Part shown: in pieces, positions 60,777 to 64,000 of the stretch
Position numbering within the stretch: the stretch's first letter is position 1
Layout of the letters: each line of letters begins with the position of its first letter
Assembly: GCA_019828595.1 (NCBI GenBank)
Contig: JAHQRK010000025.1
Span: 372,001-436,000, forward strand
Direction of reading: 5' to 3'
DNA length: 64,000 nt
Origin: Aphanomyces cochlioides
Taxonomy: Eukaryota > Oomycota > Saprolegniomycetes > Saprolegniales > Verrucalvaceae
Notes under the pieces: model-generated
Told to the model about the DNA's origin: nothing
Databases searched by the model: none
What the model saw: the letters and a program-made list of their open reading frames with translations, nothing else
Translations under genes and position numbers: made by a program

Positions 60777-61514
60777 ATGGAATTTAAAATTTTTGTCCAC
60801 GTGTTCAAAGGAAAGTCGTTCAGTGAGTGGTACACCCAACTCCTTTCCTTCCTCGAATACAAAGAAGTCGACGCTGTCGTTGAAGGCACTATGCCTGATA
60901 CTGATCCCGAATACACAAACAAGAACCGTCTGGTGAAAGCTCTTATACTCGCCGCACTCGATGACCAACACGTGCGAATGGTTAAGAAGTGTCAACCTGC
61001 TTCTTCCATGATTAACATACTCCGCGACCGATATGGCAACAAGTCATTTCTGGGACAAGGCCATCTATTCGAGTTACTATTGAAGACTCGAATGGAACCC
61101 ACTGAATCTGCACGCGTGTACTGCGACCGCTTCAAGATGACACTTGAAGATGCTCTTGATGCCAATGTCAAGATTGACCATGGCTTTGCAGTTCACCAAT
61201 TTTTGCGAAGTCTGGACCACCGCTTTGACAGCTTTGTCCACTTCCAGTTTCATCGACTTCAGAATGGGGGCGATGTTGATGAAACAACTCTGCCGAAGAT
61301 CTTCACTGCACTTCTTCAGCAAGACATACACATACCGTATGACACGTCAGCTCCTGCTGAACCATTCAATGCTGCCTTTGCCATGACTCCACGTCGGCCC
61401 CGCCGCAATCAAGCCCAACCCCGCAATCCTGTCGTTTGCTCATACTGCAACATCCGGAATCACACTGAGGATGCCTGCCGCCGCAAAATAGCAGATCAAC
61501 GCCAGCAGCAGTAA
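60777..61514 (+). CDS. gag: Copia Gag (UBN2-type) with zinc knuckle
   Basis: From the ATG at 60777, FKGKSFSEWYTQLLSFLEY and MINILRDRYGNKSFLGQ are typical of Copia Gag, followed by LEDALDANVKIDHGFAVHQF and a CCHC knuckle, CSYCNIRNHTEDAC. The frame ends at a TAA (61512-61514) between CAG and CAA codons. The same frame continues directly into Pol, where most Copia elements have no stop. It packages the element RNA. Confidence 0.85.
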   Translation: MEFKIFVHVFKGKSFSEWYTQLLSFLEYKEVDAVVEGTMPDTDPEYTNKNRLVKALILAALDDQHVRMVKKCQPASSMINILRDRYGNKSFLGQGHLFELLLKTRMEPTESARVYCDRFKMTLEDALDANVKIDHGFAVHQFLRSLDHRFDSFVHFQFHRLQNGGDVDETTLPKIFTALLQQDIHIPYDTSAPAEPFNAAFAMTPRRPRRNQAQPRNPVVCSYCNIRNHTEDACRRKIADQRQQQ

Positions 61515-64000
61515 CAACAATCGGGTCAAAACCCCGGCTCTTCTCAACGCCGTGTCCGCTACTTAACGGGACCTTCTGAAGCACCTGTTGAAGCTCCATC
61601 GACGACTGACCGTACTTCTAGTCAACAACGACAGAATACGCCTCGTCGAAACAACTCGCGACCTTCCAACACCAACCATGCTAGTATGATGGTGTATACG
61701 TCGAGCTTCACATTGCAGACTTCCACTCCATCTGTTCCTATCTCGTCAGACTGGATCCTGGACTCTGGTGCTTGCGATCACTACTGCAACAACGCTGCTT
61801 GGTTTAAGAACCTAAGACCCCACGAAGGGGCTGTTCGAGCTGCTAACGGAGAAGACATGCTAATTGAAGGATGCAGAACTGTTGTTCTTGAAATGAACAC
61901 AACCGCTGGCATCGTCTCAGTCACCCTTGATGACGTTTGGTACATCCCTACCATCCAGTTCAACTTGTTCTCCCTACCAAGAATCACGGAACGAGGATTC
62001 AGCATCAAGTTCATCCGCAATGCCTGCTTTATCACGCGTAATGATGAAGTATATGCGCAAGGCTTCAAGCACAACCTGCTTTATACGTTGGATATCGCCA
62101 ATCCTCTTCCAATTGTCCCCGATGAGCCTTCCCGGGATTTTTCAAACCTCTCTTTGGCTACAACTCCATCTGCCGATGTCTGGCATGCTCGACTTGGTCA
62201 TATTAGCGTCAAGCATATGAATAAGACTCGTCAATACACTAAAGGGATTGATATTGATGACTGCAAACATCAATTTTGTGAAAGTTGCCTCGCTGGCAAA
62301 CAATCGCGACTGCCCTTTCCACAGCGGTCATTAACCTCGTCTTCCGCGTCGTTTGATCTTGTTCACTCGGACATTTGTGGACCGATGCGTCATCCCTCCA
62401 TCAGCAATCGAGCGCGATACTTTATCACGTTCACCGATGACTATTCGCGATATGGATTCGTGTATTTTCTGAAGCACAAGTGGGAAGCTCTACAACGTTT
62501 TCAAGCCTTTACAGCTTTCTGTCGCACGCAATTCGATCGACAAGTGCGTTGCCTTCGTTCTGACAATGGCGGAGAATACATTTCACATCCCTTCTCTACT
62601 TTTCTCATTGAGAACGGCATTCGCCATGAGAAGACAGTGCCCCACACTCCGCAACAAAATGGAGTCAGCGAACGAATGAATCGTACACTGGTCGAATGTG
62701 CTCGTGCTATGCTGCATTATTCGCATGTATCCTTGCAATTTTGGGCTGAAGCTGTAGCTCATGCTATGTACCTTCGAAACCGCTCGTACTCTTCATCCAC
62801 ACCCGGTACAACACCCTTTGAACGCCTCTGGAAATCCAAACCAGACCTATCCCAACTGCGCATTTTTGGAGTGAAGCCTATGCTCTTATTGATAAAAGTG
62901 CTCGCTCCAAGTTTGCATCCAGAACTATTCGTACAATGTACGTTGGGAATGAGCCTAATGTCAAGGGATACCGTTTGTACTGTCAGAAATTCTTCGTCAG
63001 TCGGAACGTTAAATTTAATGAAGCGAATTCCTACCATGCGAATTCTCCTTCTCCGCTTCTCTTGCCCGCGCAAGACATTTTTGCTGATGAAGATTCTCCA
63101 AAAGATGGAAGTCCCCCACCTCCACGACGCTCGACTCGTATTCGTCGACCTCCAACGCGATTCATGGATACAACTCCAGTTTTCCAACCTACTGCGAGTT
63201 CACCTCCACAAAGCTCTTCTGTCCCGACATCTGAACAACATGAAGATGTCATTGATGACTCTGTGTCCAATGCTCAAGAGGATGTCAACACGATGATTGA
63301 AGACACTTCAACTTCGATCCCGGTTGCTCTCAACGACTCTGAGGATATGGACGTATCCACTATCTATGATGCACCTTTCCTGCGTCGTAGACCTCGTGAA
63401 GAAACTATTGACGAAGACTTTGAAACAGAAGACGACATAATCGTTTCTAAACGTCAACGTATTCTTGTTGCATTTGCTGTTCACTCTACTGGCCTCCCTA
63501 CAACTATTCAACAAGCACATTCTTCACCAGAACGAGAAGAATGGATCAAGGCCACTGATGCTGAATACGACTCTCTCATGGAACATGAAACCTGGACTCT
63601 CTGCGAACTACCCCCTGGTCGCAAACCCATTGGTTGTCGGTGGTTATTTACCAAGAAATATTCTGCCGATGGTTCTCTCTTGCGATACAAAGCACGCCTT
63701 TTGCTCAAGGTTTTACTCAAGTTGCTGGTATCGACTATACGGACATTTTTGCTCCTGTGATTCGTACGTCAAGTATTCGCTTTCTACTTGCTCTTGCTGC
63801 TTTGCAATCGATGCAAATATGTCACATGGACGTACAAACTGCCTTCCTCAATGGAACTTTACAAGAAACGCTCTACATGCGTCAGCCGCCTGGATATGTC
63901 CAACCTGGACAAGACCATCTTGTTTGCCGTCTAAACAAGAGTATTTATGGTCTGAAGCAATCCTCGCGAGAATGGAATTCTGCTCTCGATTCCTATTTTA
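61515..64000 (+). pseudogene. pol: Copia Pol: protease, integrase, reverse transcriptase; two frameshifts
   Basis: In order: aspartic protease WILDSGACDHY; GAG-pre-integrase WHARLGHISVKHM with CESCLAGK; integrase core VHSDICGPMR, LRSDNGGEY and PQQNGVSERMNRT (Asp, Asp, Glu); then a one-base loss near 62870-62873 after LRIFG. The next frame gives the acidic linker and TDAEYDSLMEHETW, GCRWLFTKKYSADG. A second one-base loss near 63695-63703 precedes QVAGIDYTDIFAPV, HMDVQTAFLNGTL and VCRLNKSIYGLKQSS of the reverse transcriptase, which runs off the window. The YVDD active site is beyond 64000. Confidence 0.9.

Larger units (their letters stand above)
58319..64000 (+). mobile_element. Copia (Pseudoviridae-type) LTR retrotransposon, runs off the window
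   Basis: Starts with a TGTTGAGG LTR at 58319 inside the LINE endonuclease, with leader, gag, protease, integrase and reverse transcriptase in Copia order. A Tc1 element sits in the leader. The 3' part, including the second LTR, lies beyond 64000. Confidence 0.85.

Overview
The window looks like nuclear DNA of a filamentous stramenopile. A water mould (oomycete, Saprolegniales-like) is my best guess. The reasons are short genes with few introns of about 50 bp, LRR/F-box and ankyrin families, a RING-H2 protein, an eEF2 paralogue, and a mix of pogo, plant-type mariner, Tc1, Helitron, Crypton, LINE and Copia copies. The host identity is inference; no rRNA or marker gene is present.

Layout. 1-13.4 kb is host DNA: three members of an LRR/transmembrane receptor-like family (1.1-4.0 kb), a broken plant-type mariner (4.6-6.3 kb), a MITE, a secreted DJ-1/PfpI protein (8.2-8.9 kb) and a divergent eEF2-like protein with a degenerate GTPase site (10.4-12.9 kb). 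13,432-31,432 is an 18.0-kb AT-rich Polinton/Maverick (integrated polinton-like virus). It has 380-bp terminal inverted repeats, about 99% identical, and a 5-bp ACCTT duplication. 31.4-51 kb is host DNA with F-box/LRR genes, a RING protein and remnants of Crypton, Helitron, pogo, hAT/BED, mariner and fold-back elements. 51.2-64 kb is a transposon nest: a tRNA-Ala gene split by a 543-bp insert, the 3' part of one LINE, the 5' part of a second LINE, a Copia element inserted in that LINE, and an intact Tc1 inserted in the Copia leader.

The Polinton is the main object. Its virion module has a double-jelly-roll major capsid protein, two penton-like minor capsid paralogues, an A32-type packaging ATPase, an adenain-like protease, an amphipathic minor virion protein carrying a protease-type cleavage site, and a large S74-type fibre. 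Its mobility and replication module has a chromodomain DDE integrase, a short protein-primed-type DNA polymerase B without an exonuclease domain, a CRESS-Rep-like superfamily 3 helicase without the HUH nuclease, a GIY-YIG nuclease, an ExoX_C tandem protein and zinc-finger proteins. Six genes, most of them replication or nucleic-acid related, share an upstream TTAAAGATAAGA-type box. The capsid genes lack it, which suggests an early promoter class.

Both ends of the element carry a paired ~40-bp subterminal repeat in opposite orientation. On the right these abut the TIR. On the left a ~1.2-kb block with host-like base composition lies between the TIR and the repeats and carries an intact PD-(D/E)XK-like gene, so it looks like captured cargo. 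Several element genes have single stops or one-base frameshifts (polymerase, fibre, ATPase, one penton, GIY-YIG, a zinc protein) although the TIRs are nearly identical. Either decay is recent or the draft sequence has errors.
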